NCBI GenBank assembly: GCA_018241265.1
Contig: JAFEEF010000036.1
Coordinates: 156,791 to 220,790, forward strand
DNA length: 64,000 nt
Direction of reading: 5' to 3'
From: Pseudomonadota bacterium
GTDB taxonomy: Bacteria > Pseudomonadota > Gammaproteobacteria > Burkholderiales > Burkholderiaceae_C
Of the stretch, positions 43,623 through 51,727 are shown one piece after another (positions within the stretch are counted from its first letter, which is position 1; each line of letters begins with the position of its first letter). Made by a program: the position numbers and the translations under genes. The notes under the pieces were generated by a model that was not told the origin of the DNA, made no database searches, and worked only from the letters and a program-made list of their open reading frames with translations.

Positions 43623-44216
43623 ATGCCCTGCTCCACGCCCGCAGCGATGCCGTCGATCGAAGAACTTCATGCGCTGGTCCGCGCGGTTGCCGACGCCGGC
43701 GATCGGCAAGCGTTCGCGGTGCTGTTCAAGCACTACGCACCGCGCGTCAAGGGCTTCCTGATGCGCGGCGGCACGCCGGACGGCCTCGCCGAGGAACTGG
43801 CCCAGGAGACCATGGTCGTCCTGTGGCGTCGCGCGGCGGCGTTCGATCCGGCGCGCGCGCAGTTGTCGACCTGGATCTACACGATCGCGCGCAACCTGCG
43901 CATCGACGCGCATCGGCGCCATCGCGACACGTTCGGTGCCGAGCCGCCGGAGCTGGCCGCGGCGGACGTCGAGCCGTCGGCGTCGCCCTGCACGCCCGAC
44001 GAGCTGGCGCAGGATCGGCAGCGCGTGCGCGGCGTGCACGCAGCGTTCGAGCTGCTGCCTGCGGAGCAGGCCCTCGTGCTGCAACGCGCGTTCTTCGAAG
44101 ACCAACCGCACGTCCGCATCGCACAGGAACTGGGCATACCGCTGGGCACCGTCAAGTCGCGCATCCGCATTGCGATGGACCGGCTGCGGCGCCTGCTGGA
44201 ACCCTATGCACCATGA
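43623..44216 (+). CDS. rpoE: ECF sigma factor of the RpoE-ChrR type
   Basis: A 197-residue extracytoplasmic-function sigma factor. Region 2 includes FAVLFKHYAPRVKGFLMRGG, LAQETMVVLWRRAAAFDP and the -10-recognition helix STWIYTIARNLRIDAHRR; region 4 includes LPAEQALVLQRAFFEDQPHVRI and IPLGTVKSRIRIAMDRLRRLL. It resembles the group controlled by zinc ChrR anti-sigmas, which respond to singlet oxygen. The start is uncertain: 43623 is used, 43647 is possible. The anti-sigma gene follows at once across a duplicated junction. Its own promoter at 43514 matches the promoter of the divergent operon. Confidence 0.9.
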   Translation: MPCSTPAAMPSIEELHALVRAVADAGDRQAFAVLFKHYAPRVKGFLMRGGTPDGLAEELAQETMVVLWRRAAAFDPARAQLSTWIYTIARNLRIDAHRRHRDTFGAEPPELAAADVEPSASPCTPDELAQDRQRVRGVHAAFELLPAEQALVLQRAFFEDQPHVRIAQELGIPLGTVKSRIRIAMDRLRRLLEPYAP

Positions 44217-44235
44217 TCTCGGCACCATGATCTCG
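44208..44235. repeat. Perfect 14-bp tandem duplication at the sigma/anti-sigma junction
   Basis: GCACCATGATCTCG occurs at 44208-44221 and again at 44222-44235. Copy 1 carries the sigma factor TGA stop (44214-44216) and a frame-shifted ATG at 44213 that reads only five codons. Copy 2 carries the ATG (44227) of the anti-sigma gene. The duplication moved the anti-sigma start away from a direct ATGA overlap with the sigma stop. Confidence 0.9.
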
Positions 44236-44877
44236 CACCATCCCGACGACAGCCTGCTGCTGGCACACGCCGCCGGCCGCCTCGGTGCCGGCGATGCCTT
44301 GCTGCTGGCCGTGCACCTCGAAGGCTGCGCGCGTTGCCGCGCCGAACTGCGCCTGCTCGAAGGACTGGGCGGCGCGCTGCTCGAAGCCGCCGAGCCGGCG
44401 CCGATGGCACCGCAAGCGCTCGCCCGCACGCTGGCACGCATCGACGCATCGCGGGCCGAGGTCCCCTTGCCCGCGCCGGCCGCACATCCGCCGCGGCCCC
44501 ATGGCATGGCCTGGCCGACGGCTTTGGCGGATTGCCGCATCTCGGGCTGGCGCTGGCTCGCCCCGGGCATGCGCTGGAGCCGCGTGACCTTGCCGCGCGA
44601 TGCGTCGGCCCATGTGTTCCTGCTGCGCATCGGCGCCGGCAGGAGCCTCGCCCGCCATACGCACAGCGGCTCGGAACTGACGCAAGTGCTGTGCGGCCGC
44701 TTCGACGATGGTCGCGCGGTCTTCGGACCCGGCGATTTCGACGCCGCCGACGGCGACGTACACCATCAGCCCATCGTGCAGGCCGGCAGCGAGTGCATCT
44801 GCCTCGCATCGGTCGACGGCCGCCTGGTGTTCGACGGCAGCGTGGCGAGACTGCTGGGCGCGCTGATCGGGATGTGA
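44227..44877 (+). CDS. chrR: ChrR-type zinc-dependent cupin anti-sigma factor
   Basis: A 216-residue anti-sigma factor. The zinc-binding anti-sigma domain has His5, His30, Cys34 and Cys37 (spacing H-x24-H-x3-C-x2-C), the same spacing as His6, His31, Cys35 and Cys38 known for Rhodobacter ChrR. The C-terminal cupin keeps His144, His146, Glu150 and His180, matching the spacing of the ChrR second zinc site (H-x-H-x3-E-x29-H). Both sites are therefore intact. It should hold the preceding sigma factor inactive and release it on singlet oxygen or organic peroxide stress. The ligand spacing favours the ATG at 44227 over the in-frame ATG at 44206. Confidence 0.92.
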   Translation: MISHHPDDSLLLAHAAGRLGAGDALLLAVHLEGCARCRAELRLLEGLGGALLEAAEPAPMAPQALARTLARIDASRAEVPLPAPAAHPPRPHGMAWPTALADCRISGWRWLAPGMRWSRVTLPRDASAHVFLLRIGAGRSLARHTHSGSELTQVLCGRFDDGRAVFGPGDFDAADGDVHHQPIVQAGSECICLASVDGRLVFDGSVARLLGALIGM

Positions 44878-44955
44878 GGTCCGGTTGTTCATGTGCGTCA
44901 GCGCCGGGTCGGTGCCGCTTCGCGTGAAACATCGTATGTTTCCGGCACCGGCGTC

Positions 44956-47136
44956 TCAGCCATTCCGCTGCGATCCGGACTCGGCTGCCGCCGCGAGGCG
45001 TTCCAGCGCCTGGAGCACGGCAGGGGTCGTCTCCGTTGCGACCAGTTCGGCGTAGGGACGCGGATCGTGCTGCAGGTCCTGCAGCAGGCGGCGAAGCGCT
45101 TCGGCGAAGCCGGCCCCGAAGCTGCTGTTGTCGGGCCACACGTACTGATCGTCGCGCTTGCGCGGCAGCGTGACCGTGACGATAGTCTCGTGCCCGCTCG
45201 GGCCGACAGCATCCGACCCCAGAACGACGAGGATGCGGTTGGCAGGCAGCAATTGCATCGCGGTGCGCAGCTCCCAGCGCATGTGGTCGGTGACTTCCTC
45301 GGCCCAGTCGAACACCGCGGCGTCGCTGGCGGCCAGCTCCGAGATCACCTGCAGCCGCCAGTCGCGGAGGAACACGTCGGGTACCAGCGGCGTCCACACT
45401 TCGGAGAACACGCGGAACCAGGTACCCAGGTGTTCCTCGCGCCATTCGCCGGTGCCGCTCGTGGTGGCTTCGAGCGAGTAGTCCGTCAGCGAAGCGACCT
45501 GGCCGTAGCGGCCGCACACCGCCAGCACCATGGCCTTGTGCGCATAGCCGTAGGCCGTCGCATTGCGGCGAAACACGGCGATCCGGAAGTCCCGGTCCAG
45601 GAACCACTTCGTGCCGAGCAGGGAGGCGGTGACGAGCGCCTCCGCCGCCAACGGCAAGGGCCAGAACAGCAGCATGACGACCCCGATCGTGACGCGGCCG
45701 GCCTCTTTCAGCACGGCGTAGTGAAGGACCGCGAAGACCGCGAGCGCCAGCACCGTGATGGACCAGATGCCTATCCTCAGGCGCCATTCCAGCTTCTTCG
45801 GCTCGAGCCGCGCGCTCCAGGCGGCGTCGCGCGGCCGACGCAACGCGACGCGGCCCATGCGAGCACGCCGCCGCGGCTCGAGGAGCTTGATGGCCCACTC
45901 GCAGACCGCGGTGGCCAGCGCCACCGCAGCGGCGAACGCCGCGCCGGGGATGGCCGCCAGCACGATCGACAGCGCCAGCCAACGCCACGGCCTCGGCTCG
46001 GCCCAGAGCGGCACGCGGCGCGTGGCCGCGAGCGACAGGCCGGCAGCGAACTGGGCGCCGGTGTTCGCCCACGCGGCGGCCGGCTGGCCGTGCGAGCGCA
46101 GCAGCACCGGATCGAGCCAGGCGTAACCGTCCGGTACGCTGCCGTCGGTGCTCAGCGCCTGGCAGGGCGTGCCGTGGGCGTGCGCCAGTGCGAGCAATTC
46201 GGCGGGCAGCGCGTCGTCGTCGCAGTGGACGACGAGGCGATCGGCAGCCGGCATGAACGCATCGCAGACGCAGCGCGCGAATTCGCGGCCGCCGAAGTAG
46301 AGGTCCGCGCCGTTCAACGCCAACGACACTTCGCGTGACGCTCCGATGATGACGCCCACGAGCTGAGCCCGACTCGACAAGTGCATCAGCGCAGCGACGT
46401 CGATGACGGAGTCCAGGCTATCCGTCACGAAGACGACGCGCCTGGCGTGCAGCCGCGAGATGCCGATCTGGTAGCGGACGAGGAGCAGCAGCTTCGCGAG
46501 CGGATAGGCCACCGCGGCGACGGTGAGCGGAACGACCAGATCGGCCCACGTCATCGGGACGACCGGAAACGATCGCAGCCGCGCTGCCAGCGCCACGCAC
46601 GCGACGACCAGGGTGACCGTCCAGGCGAACTCCTCGGGCGCCGCAACGAACTCCCGGCCGGCCTCCGTTCGGTTCTTGCCGACGAGTCGAAGAAGGATGT
46701 CGGAGAGCTCGGCCGCCGCGTGCTTGAAGTCGTCGGCAGACCGGAGGCCATCGTCCGCCAGCTTGCGCAGGCGCGCCTTCAGCGCGGCATCCGACGCCGC
46801 GGCGATCGCATGGCGCAGGTGGAAGGCGCATCGGGCGCTGTCCGCGGGGTTCGCCGGATCGGCCTCCGACATGCGCGACCAGAACAGCGAAGACTCGACC
46901 GCCCGCCGCAGCCTGATCGCGCGCGGCATCGCCCGGTACGGCGCGAACGCCAGCAGCGCGGCGATGCCGCAGAGCCAGCTCAGCCCGAGCGCTGCCGCGA
47001 GCCACGGCAGCGCCGTGCGCATCGCGGCCGCACCCGACACGAGGTACCAGAGGCCGGCCATGACGCATGCAACGACCATCGGCAGCCACCACGTCGAACG
47101 GAACGGGAGCGACAGCTTCGATGGGTAGCGGCTCAT
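44956..47136 (-). CDS. Large membrane protein of unknown function with two soluble Rossmann-like regions
   Basis: A 726-residue protein I do not recognise. Hydrophobic segments lie at about 15-36, 42-66, 172-190, 196-220, 384-418, 456-475 and 481-508. Between them is a soluble region at about 230-345 with alternating beta strands (ARRVVFVTDSLDSVIDVAAL, AQLVGVIIGAS, RLVVHCDDDALPAELLALA). A C-terminal soluble region at about 530-690 contains DWRLQVISELAASDAAVFDW, then HMRWELRTAMQLLPANRILVV, a pattern seen in TIR-like or related nucleotide-binding folds. The start at 47136 gives a basic N-terminus before the first helix. No operon partner; divergent from DUF1272. A sensing or defence role is speculation. 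Confidence 0.7.
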   Translation of the reverse strand: MSRYPSKLSLPFRSTWWLPMVVACVMAGLWYLVSGAAAMRTALPWLAAALGLSWLCGIAALLAFAPYRAMPRAIRLRRAVESSLFWSRMSEADPANPADSARCAFHLRHAIAAASDAALKARLRKLADDGLRSADDFKHAAAELSDILLRLVGKNRTEAGREFVAAPEEFAWTVTLVVACVALAARLRSFPVVPMTWADLVVPLTVAAVAYPLAKLLLLVRYQIGISRLHARRVVFVTDSLDSVIDVAALMHLSSRAQLVGVIIGASREVSLALNGADLYFGGREFARCVCDAFMPAADRLVVHCDDDALPAELLALAHAHGTPCQALSTDGSVPDGYAWLDPVLLRSHGQPAAAWANTGAQFAAGLSLAATRRVPLWAEPRPWRWLALSIVLAAIPGAAFAAAVALATAVCEWAIKLLEPRRRARMGRVALRRPRDAAWSARLEPKKLEWRLRIGIWSITVLALAVFAVLHYAVLKEAGRVTIGVVMLLFWPLPLAAEALVTASLLGTKWFLDRDFRIAVFRRNATAYGYAHKAMVLAVCGRYGQVASLTDYSLEATTSGTGEWREEHLGTWFRVFSEVWTPLVPDVFLRDWRLQVISELAASDAAVFDWAEEVTDHMRWELRTAMQLLPANRILVVLGSDAVGPSGHETIVTVTLPRKRDDQYVWPDNSSFGAGFAEALRRLLQDLQHDPRPYAELVATETTPAVLQALERLAAAAESGSQRNG

Positions 47137-47205
47137 GCCATGACCTTGCGTTGCCGGCGCGTACGTCGACGTAGACTGCCTGCGTCTCCGCATCGACTAC
47201 GCGCC

Positions 47206-47466
47206 ATGCTCCAGCTCCGACCTTCCTGCGAATGCTGCGACGTCGACCTGCCGCCGGACTCGACGCTGGCGCGCATCTGCTCGTTCGAATGCACCTTCTG
47301 CGCAACCTGCACCGCGCGCATGGCGGGCATCTGCCCGAACTGCGGCGGCGAGCTGCTGCGCCGGCCGATACGCCCGGCGGGCAAGCTGGCACGCAACCCG
47401 GCGTCGGCCGAGCGCATCTTCAAGCCGCAGGGCTGTGGGGCGGCGGGCCGAGTCGCCGAAGCGTAG
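47206..47466 (+). CDS. DUF1272 zinc-ribbon-like protein
   Basis: An 86-residue Cys-rich protein. MLQLRPSCECCDVDLPPDST, then ARICSFECTFCATCTARM and CPNCGGELLRRP is the signature of DUF1272, with nine cysteines arranged as likely metal-binding pairs. The function is unknown; a cytoplasmic zinc protein is probable. The ATG at 47206 is the family start. It is divergent from the large membrane protein and converges on the SDR gene with about 40 bases between stops. Confidence 0.9.
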   Translation: MLQLRPSCECCDVDLPPDSTLARICSFECTFCATCTARMAGICPNCGGELLRRPIRPAGKLARNPASAERIFKPQGCGAAGRVAEA

Positions 47467-47506
47467 CGGCACGAACGGTCTCCGGCGGCAACATGGACCG
47501 CCGCGA

Positions 47507-48289
47507 TTAGAACGTGCCGGGGTACGCGCCGCCGTCGAGCAGGATGTTCTGGCCGGTGAGATAGCCGGCCTGCACGCTGCAGAGGAACACGCACATCGCG
47601 CCGAACTCCTCGGGCGTGCCGAGACGCAGCGCCGGGATCGTGCGCTCGCGCTCGCCGCGGATCGTCGCGAAGTCCTTGCCGGTCCTGGCCGCCACGGCCT
47701 TCAGGGTCATGTTCAGCCGGTCGGTGTCGAACGCGCCGGGCAGCAGGCCGTTGATCGTCACGCCTTTGCCCGCGATCGAGCTGCGGGCCAGCCCGGCGAC
47801 GAAGCCGGTGAGGCCGCTGCGCGCACCGTTCGAGAGGCCGAGCACATCGATCGGCGCCTTCACCGCGCCCGACGTGATGTTGACGACGCGGCCGTAGCCG
47901 CGCTCGGCCATCTTGTCGACGGTCGCCTTCATCAGCTCGATCGGCGTCAGCATGTTGGCGTCGACCGCCTTGATCCAGGCGTCGCGGTCCCAGTCGCGAA
48001 AGTCGCCGGGCGGCGGACCGCCGGCGTTGTTGACGAGGATGTCGACCCGCGGGCAGGCCGCCAGCGCGGCCGTGCGGCCTTCGGCGGTCGTGATGTCGCC
48101 GGCCACCGCACGGACCTCGCCGCCGCCGAGCGCGCGCAGCTCTGCCGCAGTCGCCTCGAGCGCCTCGGCGCCGCGCGCCGTGATCACGACATGGACGCCT
48201 TCCCGCACCAGCGCCTGCGCGCAGCCCTTGCCGAGTCCCTTGCTGGCGGCGCAGACCAGCGCCCACTTGCCCTTCAAGCCGAGATCCAT
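47507..48289 (-). CDS. SDR-family oxidoreductase with atypical active site
   Basis: A 260-residue short-chain dehydrogenase/reductase. ALVCAASKGLGKGCAQAL is the cofactor-binding motif (TGxxxGxG variant), VDILVNNAGG is present, and NITSGAV carries Ser140. The catalytic YxxxK motif is replaced: the segment LGLSNGARSGLTGF has Ser153 and Arg157 where Tyr and Lys are expected. A subgroup of Burkholderiales SDRs seems to share this. Activity may differ from standard reductases or be lost. GGAGGTG precedes the ATG. It starts 4 bases after the stop of the EamA transporter gene, so the two are an operon. Confidence 0.88.
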   Translation of the reverse strand: MDLGLKGKWALVCAASKGLGKGCAQALVREGVHVVITARGAEALEATAAELRALGGGEVRAVAGDITTAEGRTAALAACPRVDILVNNAGGPPPGDFRDWDRDAWIKAVDANMLTPIELMKATVDKMAERGYGRVVNITSGAVKAPIDVLGLSNGARSGLTGFVAGLARSSIAGKGVTINGLLPGAFDTDRLNMTLKAVAARTGKDFATIRGERERTIPALRLGTPEEFGAMCVFLCSVQAGYLTGQNILLDGGAYPGTF

Positions 48290-48293
48290 CGCA

Positions 48294-49217
48294 TCACCTC
48301 CACTTGGCCAACAGCCAGATGCCGAGCAGCACGAGCGCCGTCCCGGCCGCGATCCATGCCGTGAACGGTTCGCCGAGGATCACGACGCTCATCAGGATGG
48401 TCGACAGCGGGCCGATCATGCCGGTCTGCGCGACCATCGTCGCGCCGATGCGCTCGATCGCCATCATCACCATCAGCACCGGCACGAAGGTGCACAGGGT
48501 CGCGTTCAGCACCGAGAGCCAGATCACCTCCGGCGCGACCGCGAGCGCCGCGAGCGGCCGCACGATCAGGAACTGCGCGATGCACAGCAGGCAGGCCACG
48601 ACCGTCGCCAGGCCGGTGAGGCGCAGCGCGCCGAGGCGCTTGACCTCCTCGCCGCTCATCACGAGATAGACCGCATAGCTGATCGCGCTGAGGAACACGA
48701 GCAGCGCGCCGAGGGACGCATTGCTGCCGCCCAGATGCGCCTCGTGGCCGAACACGAGCAGCACGCCGGCGTAGCTGACTGCCAGCGAGACGACCTGCCG
48801 CGCATGCACCTTGCGCTTGAAGACGAACACGCCGAGCGCCAGCACCAGCGTGGGGTTGAGGTAGAGGATGAGCCGCTCGAAGCTCGCGCTGATGTAGGCG
48901 AGGCCGGCGAAGTCGAGGAAGCTCGCGAGGTAGTAGCCGGTGGTGCCGAGGCCGAACACGACGAACCAGTCGCGCCGCGTCAGCGACGGCTGGCCGCGCC
49001 CGGCCCACCAGGCGAGCGCGACGAAGAACGGCAGCGCGAACAGCATGCGGTAGGCGATCAAGGTCACCGCATCGACGCCGTAGCGGTACGCGAGCTTGAC
49101 GATGATCGCCTTGCCGGAGAACGCGATCGCGCCGATCGATGCGAGCGCGATGCCCGGCCAGGCCGGGCGCGGCGGCGCGGCGGCGATGCGGCCGGCCGTC
49201 GTGGGGGAAGAGGACAT
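48294..49217 (-). CDS. EamA/DMT family transporter
   Basis: A 307-residue inner-membrane protein of the drug/metabolite transporter superfamily with ten predicted helices in two EamA repeats. Typical segments are AIAFSGKAIIVKLAYRYGVDAVTLIAYRM, LNPTLVLALGVFVFKRKV and SVVILGEPFTAWIAAGTALVLLGI. The start at 49217 is used; the frame is open further upstream but that region looks non-coding. Substrate unknown. Same transcript as the downstream SDR. Confidence 0.88.
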   Translation of the reverse strand: MSSSPTTAGRIAAAPPRPAWPGIALASIGAIAFSGKAIIVKLAYRYGVDAVTLIAYRMLFALPFFVALAWWAGRGQPSLTRRDWFVVFGLGTTGYYLASFLDFAGLAYISASFERLILYLNPTLVLALGVFVFKRKVHARQVVSLAVSYAGVLLVFGHEAHLGGSNASLGALLVFLSAISYAVYLVMSGEEVKRLGALRLTGLATVVACLLCIAQFLIVRPLAALAVAPEVIWLSVLNATLCTFVPVLMVMMAIERIGATMVAQTGMIGPLSTILMSVVILGEPFTAWIAAGTALVLLGIWLLAKWR

Positions 49218-49359
49218 CGGCCAGGATTCTAGGCAGACCGCCGCCGCGGCACAGGACGCGGCGGCCGTCGCCGGCGGCATGCGCTCGATGTCGTGCATCG
49301 GCCCATGCCGCACGAAGCCGTGCGCATGGTTCGGGCCGCGCCGGCTCGGCCTCGGCGGG

Positions 49360-49896
49360 TCAACGCAGGATCTGCGTCGCCACCTGTCGCGTGACCTTGC
49401 CGGCATCGCTGCGTGCCGCGGCAGGGGAAGCCATGGTCGCTGCCGGCGCATAAGTCGCCGTGAAGCGCAGCGCGTCGGACCGGCAGGTCTGCGCCTGCTT
49501 CGGCGGTATGTCCAGATTGACGAACAGCGGCAGCCCGCCTTGAACCTTGCCGCCGACGCGGTTCGCGCCGACGAAGGTCATCGACGTGTTCAGGTAGAAG
49601 CTCGTCGTGATGTAGGGGAACGAGGCGCTGCCGTTCGCCACCGGAATGTACGAGCCGATCTCCAGGCCCCACTCCTGCGGATCGGTCTTCTGGCAATTGA
49701 ACGTGAAGTTGGCCTGGATGTCGTCGACGTAGTACTGGCCGGCATCGGCGTCGTACTGCACGTCGATGCGGATCGAGTGGCCATCGGCCGTCGTGCCGGA
49801 ATACACCCCCACTTGCTGCGCGGACGCCGACACGCCGACGAGCGCCAGGGCGCAAGCCAGCGCCACGCTTCCGAACTGTCCTCGAATGAACTGCAT
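49360..49896 (-). CDS. Secreted hypothetical protein
   Basis: A 178-residue exported protein with a clear signal peptide (1-26, cleavage near SASA|QQ). The mature part is beta-rich, with IRIDVQYDADAGQYYVDDI, FTFNCQKTDPQEWGLEIGSY and LPLFVNLDIPPKQAQTC; two cysteines could form a disulfide. AGGAGG precedes the ATG at 49896. I do not recognise the family. It stands alone between the EamA gene and the gamma-glutamyltransferase gene on the same strand. Confidence 0.72.
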   Translation of the reverse strand: MQFIRGQFGSVALACALALVGVSASAQQVGVYSGTTADGHSIRIDVQYDADAGQYYVDDIQANFTFNCQKTDPQEWGLEIGSYIPVANGSASFPYITTSFYLNTSMTFVGANRVGGKVQGGLPLFVNLDIPPKQAQTCRSDALRFTATYAPAATMASPAAARSDAGKVTRQVATQILR

Positions 49897-50090
49897 ACCG
49901 GATCCTCCTGCCTGGATGAGAGCTGGCTGTCGGGCCGACGTGTGACCTGGCCAGGCCAGCCCCGTCGGCCGCCGCAACGGCGTCGCGACGTGCCAATGTC
50001 CGCGATGGCAGGCATCGCGTCCATCGTTCAGTCGAGGAAGGGCCCGCCCGAATCGGGGGGAGGGAGCGGGTCAGGTTCGGCGGGCTGCTG

Positions 50091-51722
50091 TCATGACGCC
50101 GCCACCTGCCCGTCGCGCCGCGCATCGCTCGCCGCCACATAGCCTTCGACCGCCGGATCGCCGAGCCGCCAGATGAACTGCCCGGCCCCGAAGTCCATGT
50201 AGCTGTCGTCGATCACGTCGACGCGATGGCCGCGGTCGAGCAGGCCTTGCACGGTCGACGCCGCCATGCCTGACTCGACGTTGATCGACAGCCCGGCATT
50301 GAAGCGCCAGCGCGGCGCATCGCAGGCGGCCTGCGGCGCCTGGCGCGCCGCGAGCATGCGCACCAGGGTCTGCAGATGGCCTTGCGGCTGCATGTTGCCG
50401 CCCATCACGCCGAAGCTCATCACCGGCTCGCTGCCGCCCGGCCCGGGTTTCGTCAGGAACGCCGGGATGATCGTGTGGAACGGCCGCTTGCCCGGCGCGA
50501 CGCGGTTCGGGCTGCCGGCGTCGAGGCTGAAGGCGTGGCCGCGGTTCTGCAGCGAGATGCCGTACCCGGGCTCGACGACGCCGGACCCGAAGCCCATGTA
50601 GTTGCTCTGGATGAAGCTCACCATCATGCCGCGCTCGTCGGCCGCGGTCAGGTAGATGGTGCCGCCCTTGACGAGGTTGCCGGGACCGAAGATCTGCGCG
50701 CGCTTCGGGTCGATCAGCTTCGCGCGCGACGCGAGATGGCCGGGATCCAGCAGTTGCTCGGTCGTGACCTCCATCGCCCTGCGCTCGGCCACGTGGCGGT
50801 AGACATCGGCGAACGCGAGCTTCATCGCTTCGATCAGCAGGTGCTGCGCATCGACGCCGTCGATCGCCGCGGCGTCGATGTCGAGCCGGCCGGCGATGCC
50901 GAGCGCCATCAGCGCCGCGATGCCTTGGCCGTTCGGCGGGATCTCGTGCAAGGTGTGGCCGAGGTAGTCCTGGCCGATGGGCTCGACCCATTCGGGGCGG
51001 AAGGCCGCGAGGTCGGCCGCGGTCATCGCGCCGCCGTGCGCCCGCGCATGGCGCTCGAGCGCGGCCGCGATCTCGCCGCGGTAGTAGGCCTCGCCGCGCG
51101 TCTCGGCGATGAGCTTCAGCGCACGTGCGGCGGCGGGAAAGCGGAACTGCTCGCCGACATTCGGCGCGCGGCCCCACGGCATGAAGGACTCGCGGTAGCC
51201 GGGTTGCCGGTCGAGCAGCGGCACCGCGGCGGCCCACTTCTGCTGCACGACGATGGGCACCGCGTAGCCGCGCTCGGCGACTTCGATCGCCGGTTGCAGC
51301 AGGTCGGCGAACGACAGCTTGCCGAAGCGCTCGCTCAACGCCACCCAGCCCGCCACCGCGCCGGGTACGCTGACGCTGTCCCAGCCGCGTTGCGGCGGCG
51401 TGCGGGCGTCGGGGCCGTACTTGCGCGCGAAGTATTCGGGCGTCCAGGCGGCCGGCGCCGGGCCCGACGAATTCAGGCCGTGCAGTCGGCCGTCGGCCCA
51501 CAGGATCGCGAACGCGTCCGACCCGAGTCCGTTGCTCACCGGCTCGGTCAAGGTGATGACGGCCGCCGCGGCGATCGCCGCATCGACCGCATTGCCGCCC
51601 TGCCACAGGATGCGCAAGCCCGCCTGTGCGGCGAGCGGATGCGATGTGGCGACGACGTTGCGCCCGAACACGGGCAGGCGCTGCGAGGGATAGCCGGCGG
51701 TCCAGTCGAAGGCGTGCGTCAT
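50091..51722 (-). CDS. Gamma-glutamyltransferase family Ntn-hydrolase
   Basis: A 543-residue precursor that cleaves itself into two subunits. Motifs: VVATSHPLAAQAGLRILWQGGNAVDAAIA, TEPVSNGLGSDAFAI, QRGWDSVSVPGAVAGW and the cleavage/nucleophile site KGGT355IYLTAAD; then FIQSNYMGFGSGVVEPGYG. No signal peptide is evident, so it may be cytoplasmic and closer to the YwrD/acylase branch than to periplasmic Ggt. GGAGG precedes the ATG at 51722, 5 bases after the tctA stop; it forms one operon with tctB and tctA. It may process an imported gamma-glutamyl or acyl compound. Confidence 0.88.
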   Translation of the reverse strand: MTHAFDWTAGYPSQRLPVFGRNVVATSHPLAAQAGLRILWQGGNAVDAAIAAAAVITLTEPVSNGLGSDAFAILWADGRLHGLNSSGPAPAAWTPEYFARKYGPDARTPPQRGWDSVSVPGAVAGWVALSERFGKLSFADLLQPAIEVAERGYAVPIVVQQKWAAAVPLLDRQPGYRESFMPWGRAPNVGEQFRFPAAARALKLIAETRGEAYYRGEIAAALERHARAHGGAMTAADLAAFRPEWVEPIGQDYLGHTLHEIPPNGQGIAALMALGIAGRLDIDAAAIDGVDAQHLLIEAMKLAFADVYRHVAERRAMEVTTEQLLDPGHLASRAKLIDPKRAQIFGPGNLVKGGTIYLTAADERGMMVSFIQSNYMGFGSGVVEPGYGISLQNRGHAFSLDAGSPNRVAPGKRPFHTIIPAFLTKPGPGGSEPVMSFGVMGGNMQPQGHLQTLVRMLAARQAPQAACDAPRWRFNAGLSINVESGMAASTVQGLLDRGHRVDVIDDSYMDFGAGQFIWRLGDPAVEGYVAASDARRDGQVAAS

Positions 51723-51727
51723 CGTCG

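Noticed and set aside
44206-44226. ATG at 44206 as the ChrR start.
   Set aside because: The zinc-ligand spacing relative to the N-terminus matches known ChrR better with the ATG at 44227, although 44206 is in frame and cannot be excluded.
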